Shown here piece after piece: positions 54,901-62,026 of a stretch of DNA of 64,000 nucleotides. The first letter of the stretch is position 1, and each line of letters begins with the position of its first letter. Location of the stretch: positions 62,001-126,000 of the forward strand of contig CAJNDS010000488.1 of assembly GCA_905221605.1 (NCBI GenBank). The letters run 5' to 3'. The DNA comes from Symbiodinium natans (taxonomy: Eukaryota; Sar; Dinophyceae; Suessiales; Symbiodiniaceae). The notes beneath the pieces are model-generated. The model did no database searches. It was not told where the DNA came from and was given only the letters and a program-made list of their open reading frames with translations. A program made the position numbers and the translations under genes.

Positions 54901-56005
54901 CCAGTGCCTGAGTGGCGCGTAACAAGTCCCACCTGGCCATTCTCGCAGCGAACAAAACCTTCATGAGTACACGGCTAGCAATAGGTTGCAGCTTACCACT
55001 AGGTTCATTGTTCTCCAGAACTTTTGCTACCCGGTTCTCATGAAAAGGAGTCGCTACGTGCTTCAGGGATTTCTTGTCGACCTTGGCCAACTCACAGTAC
55101 CTATCAACACAGGACACCAAGAAATCTCGCATGTCGTAGTACACAACGTTCACGGGCACAGTCATGGAAGGGGTTTTTCCCTGACTGATTGATTCAGTGC
55201 TCTTGAACTTACTCTGTCGTGCTTCTCGTTTAGCTTCGGCTTTGGACCGCTTGGGTTTATTGTGCTTAGCTGCGAGAGCATGAGAAAAGTCCTCGTCACT
55301 GACCTCAGTGATGGGGAAATATGTTCTCCCAGTCCACCAACCTGATTGGTCCGCGGGGCCCCCCTGATTCAAGTCATCATGGATAGGGTCCCTACCATCA
55401 TCAAACACCGTGATTCGTTGACGGCTTATGTGGGGGAATTTCGACACGTCGTCCTGCGTAGGCACATAAAGTTTCCTACGAGGATATATGTGATGCCTAA
55501 CGACTGCAGCTAACTCAGCGTCGACCTCCCAGAAGTCCTCTTTGCGGTTCGGCCGGACTTGGTAGTCGGCAGCTGGGCTAGCGTGCTTCTTGTCGAAGAC
55601 GTAAGCAAATGGGTGGTCCTCCCGTGAAAGCTGGACCTGATTTTGCTCAACGTGATGACACCCGAAGTACCGCCCCAAGACCTCGGCTGGTTCCATGTCA
55701 ATCACCTTAGCTATCAACTCCCAACCTTTGTTGATTTTGTCTTGGGGGCCGGCCATCTTGAAGTCATCAACGTACACAACAAGCAACAAATCTAGTTCAG
55801 CATGGTAGAAAACAGAATGCCAAATGTCGGGTAGAACTGCAGTAAAACCAACACTCTCTAACTGTTCTGTACAGTACCTCTCCCAGATACCACCTGAGTC
55901 AGGGTGGCCGTACAAAGCGAGCCTGAGTGGGCAAACAGGATCTTCATACCCAGACCATTCTTTAGGCCATCTGTTTCGAGGGAGACGAACCCATGTTTCA
56001 ATGCC
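48968..56005 (-). CDS. Copia third reading frame: RT C-terminal part, RNase H and a 1,725-residue enzyme extension
   Basis: Residue numbers count from the ATG at 55915. In-frame RT sequence begins earlier, just after a TAA at 56006-56008, with ETWVRLP and LALYGHPDSGG. RT catalytic YVDD is at 48-51. RNase H has CDADHAG (Asp 386), SSTESEV, LEDNQAT and ends about residue 590 after ADIFTKPF. The remaining frame, unbroken to 2315, holds a 2OG-Fe(II) oxygenase-like domain (about 665-820), a methyltransferase-like domain (about 855-1070), a Cys-rich linker, an SGNH-hydrolase-like domain (about 1210-1425), a Tpt1/KptA-like domain (about 1650-1890), an acidic linker and a zinc ribbon (2025-2042) with an unrecognised C-terminus. 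No stop or frameshift interrupts the extension, which argues that it has been selected for. Confidence 0.9.
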   Translation of the reverse strand, partial: GIETWVRLPRNRWPKEWSGYEDPVCPLRLALYGHPDSGGIWERYCTEQLESVGFTAVLPDIWHSVFYHAELDLLLVVYVDDFKMAGPQDKINKGWELIAKVIDMEPAEVLGRYFGCHHVEQNQVQLSREDHPFAYVFDKKHASPAADYQVRPNRKEDFWEVDAELAAVVRHHIYPRRKLYVPTQDDVSKFPHISRQRITVFDDGRDPIHDDLNQGGPADQSGWWTGRTYFPITEVSDEDFSHALAAKHNKPKRSKAEAKREARQSKFKSTESISQGKTPSMTVPVNVVYYDMRDFLVSCVDRYCELAKVDKKSLKHVATPFHENRVAKVLENNEPSGKLQPIASRVLMKVLFAARMARWDLLRATQALASRVTKWSRDCDVALHRLISYINSSLEVRMRGFIGDRIQDCKLWMFCDADHAGSHDSKSTSGCALYLVGPNTYFPLNAFSKKQTSITTSSTESEVVAANQGIRAQGLPSLSLWIFLWREVASRTASYQARPKTKPNQRENDIIARIDPELDEIRYGECRADGQSVSDLNGLKVHLSPKFAVQLLEDNQATITILLKGDSEKLRHTDRTQRISFAWIKQQFERNFFEMINVDTKEQVADIFTKPFADRGKWEHALRLIAHVDAPLQGGRQSKAHESDAHLINKPVVHAHPVVKPSGDPCAVAAELTKDRDFSTKALLRVAQIMYPNKTKRKMIKLDNRSYYHIFGQWSYGGMQGVTKATRRWPQIARFLNGVVQAHAPKDFTWNSVLLNSCTSASVHKDHGNAKDSMSFALSVGDFKDGELWFADPLVPSENAIVRVGPNGKRLRGRAVSTLNKAIIFDPRKLHCVLPFTGTRFSIVAYTSRSQDALQDQELNSLKTLGFRLPPRAASAASAREYSRPLGFKRIIVEFCCSPNSKLGQDRSASQGCYVLRVTSEDDVLKDSTLTSVVQKISTLCDEGGASKPILVYASLPCTGGCPWNRMTPDSPKWEQHQELFCRLLKQFRKFIRKLKEYKPQVAFELPKDCDYWKWDHVQHMVNDFGLEFYRCDGCMLGITNYQGLPLRKAWTIASSIPLQRLAAHKCDRSHVHGESRGQDLKDSENYSHAMTDCIHIDWKSFCDRRSNYAACAQQQFSCDHKHVCTRKAEQTNALAACCILAAEFCAPDMEATNAGIVAPTEVLRQWWDRRLWETSLSSEYRTMAPFQEDEASVNNFYKYLPRPLACEYALSDVREAGLVAKIGKLTDQGLAMLQPESTRGRLRYLVIVADSTTTFLTEGNWKTDLLADIKANRGNAFPHHLGVEYIPTWGANLTRLVELAVGKVTQLERETGASGQVSIDLMMIWNGNEFVGERGLFLDPGFKSKTEWLRGYPHMAKGSWEFIGPKVLREIGKLADLQSRASVGTVLLTSATDAASYCLPRDWGTIMADLLDYAAQLGLAVKHFNTPASQIRKFDHFHFQEDSAYRLQLLRWLGFTARIMVLRHQCSFFKEADIDLILQNYGHVSKPNVKFAVDVQVEEKLLNHFRKGRVAPTYQPLVEADPWDDIYFQGPQEQFPDTAPNHFVHRDFKDHVHLGDGEYVTREDYDEMIKKSEENAPRPGEAVVVPSSSSTARETKEKLLARGEVYSRQRTDPESSAPKRAKKGPHEADYDEPIKSGYYTTDDDWCLVDMLGLDWDAIHLCPPEGEAEWVDILQDEMPNFKYVNIPQHHKTALSGIVRGKIVPGLQGDGLWCSTRRILEAWNKKTNKDYGLGMLLTVVKNDNRSRFQLRIDRNHPLAEYYGLGGYPTLIRANQGISKDAMKGVPDSILAEAWFSMIPEAEMDVHSATWEGRPVLPLEKIPRRLYHRTYKDRAFAILDSCFIPGHHTANAFVYFADREVGPGENVPGVRSDRPVEIVINTMEALSQGAGLFYSRSDGVLCREAISGSTVLYIRDTRTDEILWSATDGSEGREEEENAPQVEEAESSGSMVVEAVGPLQEAQEEPDVEHEEAPLVKEEFDVPILEEVESTVPELPHLRVRLNTDADVIEVSPSGRNRLTEGQLQVVPDEGMATRSTAPATQAPRPGWNRGITQVQCVSCGKLRLEGQHKCFHCGYYVTRGATQSAFRMWMARERSHVLDALAEQFGKGLWELDAAKIRQAAGTHDLRGQQSVDGRAIMLARQNLKGFMKHGYTSMVDKFDQDDTYAIHAIKGGWTRRRLTIQDCVACAYLPNQGRSREQRELGYGSNKAWENKKVNHEGLARMVFFDKNADDLVLAGLIDDPNLEPMGYAWLGNFMGVKEFARTIRVTRAVSHILTFTEGIIGIPDFDEEEHLAVFLAEILSENYGGAKETCRRMKESAEASRAAQARADARRTSQNAPPFWGGRS
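49774..49855 (-). other. Zinc ribbon near the C-terminus of the copia polyprotein
   Basis: CVSCGKL…KCFHCGYY gives two CxxC knuckles (Cys 2025, 2028, 2039 and 2042) separated by ten residues, typical of a small zinc ribbon. About 270 residues follow that I do not recognise. A nucleic-acid-binding role is possible. Confidence 0.65.
50225..50960 (-). other. Tpt1/KptA (RNA 2'-phosphotransferase)-like domain
   Basis: Tpt1/KptA proteins move a 2'-phosphate from RNA to NAD+, and relatives ADP-ribosylate nucleic acid ends. Family landmarks occur in order: RFQLRIDRNHPL (Arg 1716), IRANQGISKD (Arg 1741), RRLYHRT (His 1796), a partly degraded AFVYF strand, and GLFYSRSDGVL (Arg 1864), then a VLYIRD strand. 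Differences from the usual pattern: the His of RANQGHS is Ile here, LYHGT is LYHRT, and the HVHL strand is altered. The fold assignment is fairly safe; catalysis is uncertain. Confidence 0.72.
51640..52275 (-). other. SGNH/GDSL-hydrolase-like domain
   Basis: The pattern suggests an SGNH esterase fold. Block I is VIVADSTTT (Asp 1221, Ser 1222), block III WNGNEF (Gly 1298, Asn 1299, Glu in place of Asp) and block V FDHFHF (Asp 1406, His 1409, the D-x-x-H arrangement). Spacing fits the family. SGNH esterases are known in ORF1 proteins of CR1/L2-type LINEs, so a retroelement setting has precedent. Without profile searches this is a moderate call. Confidence 0.5.
52690..53345 (-). other. Cytosine-methyltransferase-like domain
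   Basis: A Rossmann-type layout resembling C5 DNA methyltransferases. Motif I-like is IIVEFCCSPNSKLG (Glu 864). Motif IV-like is ASLPCTGGCPWNRM, with Pro 927 and Cys 928 where the catalytic PC normally lies. A FELPKD stretch (Glu 975) stands where ENV is expected. The classic FGG and PCQ signatures are altered, so it may be a divergent or repurposed enzyme acting on another nucleic acid. Retrotransposon capture of cytosine methyltransferases, including in dinoflagellates, is something I recall as reported. The LPLRKAW segment after it may be part of the domain. Confidence 0.55.
53440..53920 (-). other. 2-oxoglutarate/Fe(II) dioxygenase-like domain (TET/JBP or prolyl-hydroxylase type)
   Basis: These double-stranded beta-helix enzymes hydroxylate substrates using Fe(II), 2-oxoglutarate and O2. 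The iron-binding pair H-x-D is in SVHKDHGN (His 734, Asp 736), the distal His in KLHCVLPF (His 801) and the 2-oxoglutarate-binding Arg nine residues later in GTRFSIVAYT (Arg 810). The strand ALSVGDFKDGELWF between them is typical. The HxD…N pattern and H-x8-R spacing resemble TET/JBP DNA oxygenases, but the substrate cannot be told from sequence alone. Confidence 0.75.
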
Positions 56006-56012
56006 TTAAAAG
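55998..56012 (-). other. Frame change inside the copia reverse transcriptase
   Basis: The second frame reads CAA GCC CTT TTA AGG CAT TGA, while RT homology resumes in the +1 frame at GGC ATT GAA ACA TGG (GIETWVRLP). One residue seems to be missing at the join, so loss of two bases from an A run is the simplest explanation. CTT TTA AGG C resembles, but does not equal, the Ty1 +1 frameshift heptamer CTT AGG C, so a programmed shift is a weaker alternative. The two stops bounding the join are only eight bases apart. Confidence 0.75.
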
Positions 56013-58414
56013 GGCTTGTGTGTATGCGGCGATGCCATCAGCCTGCTGTTTCACGTACCCGGGTTGGCTACCAAACACATCGATGATTTTCCCGGCCTCC
56101 ATGCTAGCGGGGCTTGATCCTAGTTCGGCGAAAATGGCGTGATCGTGGTTTTCGTCCTGGACATTATTGCCCTGGAAGACACTACGACCCTTCCATTTCT
56201 TCTGGGGGTGCCCGTCCGGGAGTTCATCCCCCTTGACCGAACAAATCTCAAAGATTTTCCCGAAATGGGCCTTGACATTCTTGTGTTTGGCTTCCGCGGC
56301 AACATCCCGGTACTCTCGAACCTTCTTTTCGAGCCAGCAAGACTTATCGGCAAGTTTCTTCCACTCTCGGTCCATGGCTTCTTTAGCAGCGGGAGTACTT
56401 TCGATCTCTTTAGGCCCGACAACCCTGGCAACAACAGCAAACATCTCACTCGCAACCTGACCAAGTTTGGCCCAATACAAGGACGCCATGCGGTCCCTAT
56501 GGGGCTCGGGGTCAGGCTCGGCGATGACAGGCATGGCCGGGGAGTCTCTAAGGGCCTTGCGAGCATCTTCCTCGGCTTCACGAGCCTTTTTGCGTTCGAA
56601 TCTTTCAATGTCAGCCTCCCGTTGTGCCTTGGAATACATGTGCCAAAATTCCGAAGGGGTATCAGGTGGCCTTTTGGAACCTTTCTTATCTCTAACCAAC
56701 CTCACCCCGTCCCAGTTATACCCTTTGGGGACTTTCTTCCCGTCAGGCATGGTTTTGGGGTCATGTCTTGGTAGAGTAGATGAGGCCTTAGGCGTGGATG
56801 TTGCTTCCTTAGAAGATCCAGGAGCATCCCTCCCCAGCCAGTCCTCCACAGCTCCGACATCTTCGGGAACATAGTCCTCGTTTTCCTGGGCCACTTGGTC
56901 CAAGTACTCGGACAAACGATCCTTCAAATCGGAGCCGTCCAAATCAGGCACACCGGGCGGAGGCAAAGGCTCGTCCGGCGAATCCCCAGGCGGGGCGCGT
57001 GTTCCGGCACCTTCTGTGTCTCCCCACGAGCAGTCCTGATCTGCGAGGGTCGGCTTACGGAGGCTCTCCTGCAGTGCGAGCTGTTCGGATCTCATTGGGA
57101 ATGTGAAATCCCCGGGCAACAGCTCCATTCGCTTCGACCTCAGGATGGGAAAGTTTCCTATTTCGAACGCAAAGTCACAACCCTTGACGGGGGTAACGAG
57201 GTATTCCTCCTTCCAAACGAAGCCAGGTTGAATGTGGTAACCAAGAAATATTCCCTCAACACCAGTCGGCGCAAACTTGGAGCTCGCAGGAATGTTCTGT
57301 TTGGGGTTGTTCCAGTACAACACACGTGCACCAAAAGGAATCATTATCCCTGAAAACGGTTCCCCATACCTGGCCTCCCAGGGAACAATCCCGTTGTCAA
57401 GCCTCTTAGTTGCATTAAGTGCCATCGCATGGTGTTGGGCGGCCAACGGCCAAAGCTTGTCGGGGAGACCCGCCTGAACAAGGTTGGAGCGGGTACCCTC
57501 CAAGATCGTCCGAATTTCTCTTTCGATTACCGACTTGTTGGTGTCCACATATTCGCGGGATGTAACATGTCGGACACCTAGGCTTTTGATAGCGGCATGA
57601 AGTTCAGGTGCGTTGTCTGAGTAGAAAACGCCGACTGCATCTTCTTGACCTAGGAAGTGAAGAAGGTCTTCAAAACACTGATCGCTTGACTTAGTCGGAG
57701 AGGGGTAGACGTAACGAAATTTGGTGAACACGTCCTTAACAACAAGTGCGACCCTTTCGTCCTGGAACCCATGATCACGAAGGTCACGAGTGATGATATG
57801 GTCAACCGTGATGTGATCCCCAAAGGCCTTTGACACAATGGTACTTGAGCCCCCCTTTTTGCGGGCTTGGGGAGCCAACATCTTTGCACGCTGACATACC
57901 TCGCAGAACGGATTCTTGGGCCTGTGCGAGAACAAGTGCTCAACAGATTTGGCTTCAGCTTTCAGATCGGCCTCTGCAAGACTGCGGGCGTTTCCTTCGT
58001 TGTCACTGTCAGGTTCAACATCGGGGTCTTCGAAGATAGTGAGGCTCAGGATTGGATTACCCTCCAGTCGGGCAACTTTGTTGTCAAGCTCCCTGACGTT
58101 CACTTTATCCTCAACCTTGACCCAAGAACCTTCCCTGAACAACCAAGTAGATCTGACTTCGCATCTTGGAAACCTTGGTGTAGCAGTACGAAACGTCTTT
58201 GGTTTGTGTCCGACAATCAAGTACTTAGCATTTGGGTGCGAAACCCAACCTGTTCTTTTGAGCTTCTCTTTGGGGATATCTATCGGCGGCACCTCATTGA
58301 TGGCTGCGGAGATCTCAGGATCGGGGTGCTCGACCACTGGGTCTCGTTCCTCTGCTGCTCCTGCGAAAGCCTCGGCCGGCCCTATTGGGCGGCAGTTTTC
58401 TGAAAACCCTCGGA
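55998..58414 (-). CDS. Copia second reading frame: integrase and start of reverse transcriptase
   Basis: No ATG opens this frame. The first in-frame start-like codon is a GTG at 58337, and the frame is open through the overlap with gag, so it is probably made by -1 frameshifting. A zinc-binding segment (HLFSHRPKNPFCEVCQRAK) precedes the DDE core: TVDHI (Asp 179, counted from the GTG), FYSDNAPEL (Asp 241) and SVIEREI (Glu 272 or 274). GIFLGYHIQPG closes the integrase. A Pro/acidic linker follows, then the N-terminal RT (WKGRSVFQGNNV, FAELGSSPAS, AYTQALL) before a TGA at 55998-56000. The RT continues in the third frame. Confidence 0.88.
58370..58409 (-). promoter_or_regulatory. Candidate -1 programmed frameshift signal at the gag/integrase junction
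   Basis: In gag phase the element's strand reads GAG GGT TTT CAG, so G GGT TTT (58403-58409) is a slippery heptamer of the X XXY YYZ type. After a nine-base spacer comes a stem: GCCGCCC, loop AATA, GGG(C)CGGC (seven pairs, one bulged C). A -1 slip gives TTT TCA GAA AAC TGC CGC, exactly the second frame. The gag TAG sits in the stem-loop. Confidence 0.65.
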
Positions 58415-61400
58415 CAAAACTGGTCGTCCGAGAGAACCTGAGGCTTCCTCCTTAGCGCTTGGAGCGGCCATTGCTCCTCCCCCTAGCACAGGGACCATAA
58501 CTCTCATCCTACACCTTAGTCTTTGACCATTGGGCGCAACAAAGTAAGGCGGCCTTTTGGGGTACCAGTGGAACTCATAACCGTCCTCCATGCACCTTCT
58601 GCCTACGGAGCAAACAGGAGGGGTGCTGTTGAGAACATAGAACTCTAGCTCTTTGCCAAACTCCGGGAAGTCGATCCTAACCGACTTGTCACCTTTGACG
58701 TTACCATTAGCAGTGATGAGATTCACTTGTCGTAATGCGTTGCCTACTGGCTCTTCGCCGAAGTACATAGCACGATCGGCTTCGCTGATAAGGTCCTCCT
58801 CGCTTCCTGTGTCAGCAAGGAATTCTAAGGGCGTGGCGATCCCTGGACAAGCGATCTCTGAGCTCTCAACAACGTGCTTGCACATCCCACACATGAGAGA
58901 ATCAGGCTCATCACACTCTAAGTGGCAATCGGTTTTCTCTCCCCCCTCATGCCGGGCAAGAAGCATCTTGAGTTCCCTTGCGTTCCTAATTGCAACCTGA
59001 AGGTCATTAGCGTCAGGCTTAGGGCAGTTTTCCGCATCAGCATAGCAAGTATTGTACCTGCGAACTTTGTAGGAATGTTTGTACCCCTTTCCCTCAAAGG
59101 GGATTTCCCTGACTTTGGGTTTGTCAGAAAACCTGACCTTCTTGTTTTGTTCTTTGATCTTGAAAATAGTCTTGCCGGTCCACGGCGTCCTATCGCCGGT
59201 TCCCCCTCTTCCCTCTTTCCAGTCCCAGTTCTCCTTTGCAGTGTACGGAGAAATGGGAAGCGTCTTGATCACTTTGGCCTTACCCTTCAACCTTTCAAGA
59301 GCAACAGGACATGACACTTCGGGCTTGTACATAGTACTTCTGTACTTCAAATGGTGCCTAACAGCTTCACCCCTTTTGAAGTCTACTTCCCAGTAGTCTT
59401 CGTCCCCATCTTGTGGTTCACTCTCCTCAGGACCAGCTGAGGCTGCAGCCGCAAGCGAGATGCAGCATGCGGCCTTCCTGTCCTTTTCCTTAGAGCGTCC
59501 ACGGCTTGATTTCCTGCGCGTTGGCGCGGGTGACGGGGACCTTGGTTTGTCTGGGCCCTTAGGGGCCGGGGCTGCGTTTTCACCACCTGAGGGAGTAGGG
59601 CTCGGTTCCCTATGCAAGAAACGACACTTATCTCCCCTAGTGCACTTTCCCTTCTTCCAAAACGTGCAGACCTGTTTCTTCTTCGGGGCAGTGCGAACAG
59701 GGGATTGCGAACGGGGTTTGTGCGAAAACTTGCACTTGTCACCCCTGGTGCACTTACCCTTTTGAAAGTCGTAGCAAACTGGCTTTGGGCTTTGTGATCG
59801 GCTAGGTGATCTAGATCTGGATGGGGTCCTAGAGCGAGACCTGGACTTTGAATTAGACTGGCTACCGGCAGAGCGGTCCCTTCCGCGGCCACTCCTCGAC
59901 GGAGGGCGTGTCGGCCTTCCGCCTTCAACAACAGGAGCACCAAACTTGTCCCCATGAGACTTGGCGATTCTATCCCTGTTCTTGCGCATCCTTTCACGGG
60001 TCAACAAATCCCGGATTGACTTCAACAAGAACGCATAGGAGTGTGAGGCAGAACCCTCTTTCGCCCTGTCGTAGATTTCCAAATCATACTTCATTCTTGA
60101 GGACTTTCGGATTTGCCGAAGAAGGATGTCACGCAGAACCATTTCTTCTGGGACATGACTCATGCCAGCAATGACTGATTCCCAATTGTGCAGAAATGTG
60201 GTTAGATCGTCACTATGCAGCGTAACCTTCAAAAGGTCTTCTACCGAATAGAGCGATCCTACCTCTTCATTTGTTTTGAAGTACTGGTCAAACATGAGCA
60301 AGACCTGGCGTCCTCGTACGGCACGTCCTTGAACCGCCTCGGTTTCCTTGAAAGTGAGTACCTGCCGAGATAACTCACCTTTGGCGACCTTAGTGAGAGC
60401 GGCTAGGATTTTGGTATCCAGCGTGAGAAACTTACCGGGTTCACGAAGCTTTTCATGATCAGCATTCTTAGAATACACCTCTAGAATCCAAGAGAAGGCT
60501 TCATCTGGTCTATCTGAAGCTGCCCTAACTGCCTCCCGTGTTGCGGTTTTCCATGCACGGTAGGTTTCGGGGTTAGGGAAATCCGGCAGGCGGATGGTTT
60601 CAGCTTCTTTATCCTTTGGTTTGTCATCTTCACCGCTTTTGTCTCCTTTAAGAAGCTTGGCGGCTTCAAGCAGCGCTTGCTGCGTCTGTGCGATTAAATC
60701 GGCTCCAGTAGCTGCCGGACCTCCCGGCGTGCCTGTTGGGGCCGCAAGACCAGGGGCTCCGGCGTTCAAACCACCACTAGAGGATCCTAGATTTGGGACG
60801 TTAGCTGATGCTGTTGGGGTCCCTGGGGCAGAAACCGGACCCTGTGGTCCCGTTGGAGTGGCAGTAGTTGCCACACCGCCAAAACTGAAGTTTGGAAACA
60901 ATGCCCTGATGTTCATCGGAATCACACTCGGATCTGAAAACTGAGGGGCACACGGAGCACTAAGCCCGGCGCTTGGCGCTGGAGCAACTGGGGCAGTGGC
61001 GCTGGGAAACTGAGCTTGCTGCGAGGGATTGATACCTAAATTCCTGTCCTGTTCGAGCTGGAGCGCGCGCTCCATTGATGACAATTCATCTTGGAGGGTC
61101 ATGTTTTGAATCCTCATTTGCTCTTCAGTTTCCAGGGCTATACTGCGGTACCTTTTCATTGCCTCATCATGCTCTCTCCCAAACCATTCCCCAATCTCGT
61201 TAATGCTTTCCCTCTTGTTTTGTTCAGCCTCTTCAACCAGAGTTGTCCTGAGACGAGTGATTTGCGAACCAACATCGGAAAAATGTTCTGACTGAAAATT
61301 GATTATCTGGTTTTGTTGCTGGAGTTCTGAAAAGAGACCTTGGGTCCTCGCGACAAAGCTATACCTTTGGCTAGCAATTTCAGACTCAAGTCTAGCAACG

Positions 61401-61813
61401 ACTTCCTCGTGCTGCCTGTTAGCCCTTTCTTCAACATCTGCGATTTGTTGATCGTGGGCTTCTTCAGCAGCTAGGCGGAACCTCTGGTGCCTGGACTCTG
61501 CTTCGTTCTCTAACTCAGTGAGGAGAAGTCTTGTTTGTTCAGGTGTTTCACCTATCGTGATGTTCTGCTGAAACTGTTGTCGGTACATGTGGATCTGCGG
61601 AGCTCCTAGTCCTACGAAAGGAGAAGGTGCGTTTGGCGCAAACACATTAGCTGCTGCTGCATTCTCTTCCAGCACTAGGCCACGGCCATCCGTAGACGGT
61701 GGCATAGCCAAAGTGCCTGAGAGGTCCATCTCCGCGGATTCTGCGTCTGTAAATCCGTCTGTACCGAGATCAGTTGCTACCTCGGTGGGGACCAGCTCGG
61801 GGCTGTCACCCAT
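58382..61813 (-). CDS. Copia gag-protease: coiled coil, gag domain, two CCCH zinc fingers, aspartic protease
   Basis: Starts at an ATG 64 bases after the 5' LTR and ends at a TAG (1,143 residues). It has an acidic leader, a long predicted coiled coil (about 110-285, rich in Glu, Gln and Arg), and a Pro/Ala/Gly-rich spacer. A gag-like helical domain follows (about 405-620; IRLPDFPNPETYRAW, LTLDTKILAALTK), then an SR-dipeptide tract. Two CCCH fingers (Cys 680-His 698, Cys 716-His 734; both C-x7-C-x5-C-x3-H) take the place of the usual CCHC knuckle. Near the C-terminus, EFLADTGSEEDLIS carries the DTG active site of a retroviral-type aspartic protease (Asp 1001). The protein would form the particle and bind element RNA. 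Confidence 0.9.
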   Translation of the reverse strand: MGDSPELVPTEVATDLGTDGFTDAESAEMDLSGTLAMPPSTDGRGLVLEENAAAANVFAPNAPSPFVGLGAPQIHMYRQQFQQNITIGETPEQTRLLLTELENEAESRHQRFRLAAEEAHDQQIADVEERANRQHEEVVARLESEIASQRYSFVARTQGLFSELQQQNQIINFQSEHFSDVGSQITRLRTTLVEEAEQNKRESINEIGEWFGREHDEAMKRYRSIALETEEQMRIQNMTLQDELSSMERALQLEQDRNLGINPSQQAQFPSATAPVAPAPSAGLSAPCAPQFSDPSVIPMNIRALFPNFSFGGVATTATPTGPQGPVSAPGTPTASANVPNLGSSSGGLNAGAPGLAAPTGTPGGPAATGADLIAQTQQALLEAAKLLKGDKSGEDDKPKDKEAETIRLPDFPNPETYRAWKTATREAVRAASDRPDEAFSWILEVYSKNADHEKLREPGKFLTLDTKILAALTKVAKGELSRQVLTFKETEAVQGRAVRGRQVLLMFDQYFKTNEEVGSLYSVEDLLKVTLHSDDLTTFLHNWESVIAGMSHVPEEMVLRDILLRQIRKSSRMKYDLEIYDRAKEGSASHSYAFLLKSIRDLLTRERMRKNRDRIAKSHGDKFGAPVVEGGRPTRPPSRSGRGRDRSAGSQSNSKSRSRSRTPSRSRSPSRSQSPKPVCYDFQKGKCTRGDKCKFSHKPRSQSPVRTAPKKKQVCTFWKKGKCTRGDKCRFLHREPSPTPSGGENAAPAPKGPDKPRSPSPAPTRRKSSRGRSKEKDRKAACCISLAAAASAGPEESEPQDGDEDYWEVDFKRGEAVRHHLKYRSTMYKPEVSCPVALERLKGKAKVIKTLPISPYTAKENWDWKEGRGGTGDRTPWTGKTIFKIKEQNKKVRFSDKPKVREIPFEGKGYKHSYKVRRYNTCYADAENCPKPDANDLQVAIRNARELKMLLARHEGGEKTDCHLECDEPDSLMCGMCKHVVESSEIACPGIATPLEFLADTGSEEDLISEADRAMYFGEEPVGNALRQVNLITANGNVKGDKSVRIDFPEFGKELEFYVLNSTPPVCSVGRRCMEDGYEFHWYPKRPPYFVAPNGQRLRCRMRVMVPVLGGGAMAAPSAKEEASGSLGRPVLSEGFQKTAAQ

Positions 61814-61876
61814 GCACTGAGTCGAAACTCCAGGTCAGTGGTGCCGCAAGCTCCGGGGAGCCTACGGCTGATAACC
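61814..61876 (-). other. Copia leader with candidate primer-binding site
   Basis: GGTTATCAGCC begins immediately after the 5' LTR on the element's strand. It shares TATCAG with the initiator-Met-tRNA site common in copia elements but is not a full match, so the primer is uncertain. About 50 bases later the gag ATG follows. Confidence 0.5.
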
Positions 61877-62021
61877 TATAGTTTGGGAAATCCACCAGTT
61901 GTTATCCGTTAAGCCATGAGCAGGGGCGCGCCTAACCTTTTACTCAGAGGGCTTGAGCGTCACAGGTAAGTGCAACATACATGGAAGCAAAAGTGGAGGG
62001 AATGCACAGATATAAAATACA
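61877..62021 (-). repeat. 5' LTR (145 bp)
   Basis: Identical to the 3' LTR at 48350-48494. It must contain the promoter of the element; a TTTTATAT stretch lies at its very start on the element's strand. Confidence 0.93.
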
Positions 62022-62026
62022 ATTTC
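62022..62026. other. Target-site duplication, right copy (ATTTC)
   Basis: Matches 48345-48349. Confidence 0.85.

Larger units (their letters stand above)
48350..62021 (-). mobile_element. 13.7-kb Ty1/copia LTR retrotransposon with an accessory enzyme cassette
   Basis: Complete element on the minus strand: 145-bp LTRs identical to each other, 5-bp target duplication, purine tract before the 3' LTR, a candidate primer-binding site after the 5' LTR, and the gene order gag, protease, integrase, RT, RNase H that defines Ty1/copia. Identical LTRs imply a recent insertion. Usual copia elements are about 5 kb; here an extra 5 kb or so of coding sequence continues in frame after RNase H. One indel-like break lies inside the RT, so this copy may no longer be fully active. 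Confidence 0.93.

Noticed and set aside
48938-61820. Many plus-strand frames of 100-218 codons opposite the copia genes
   Set aside because: Shadow frames of the minus-strand coding sequence with no motifs of their own.
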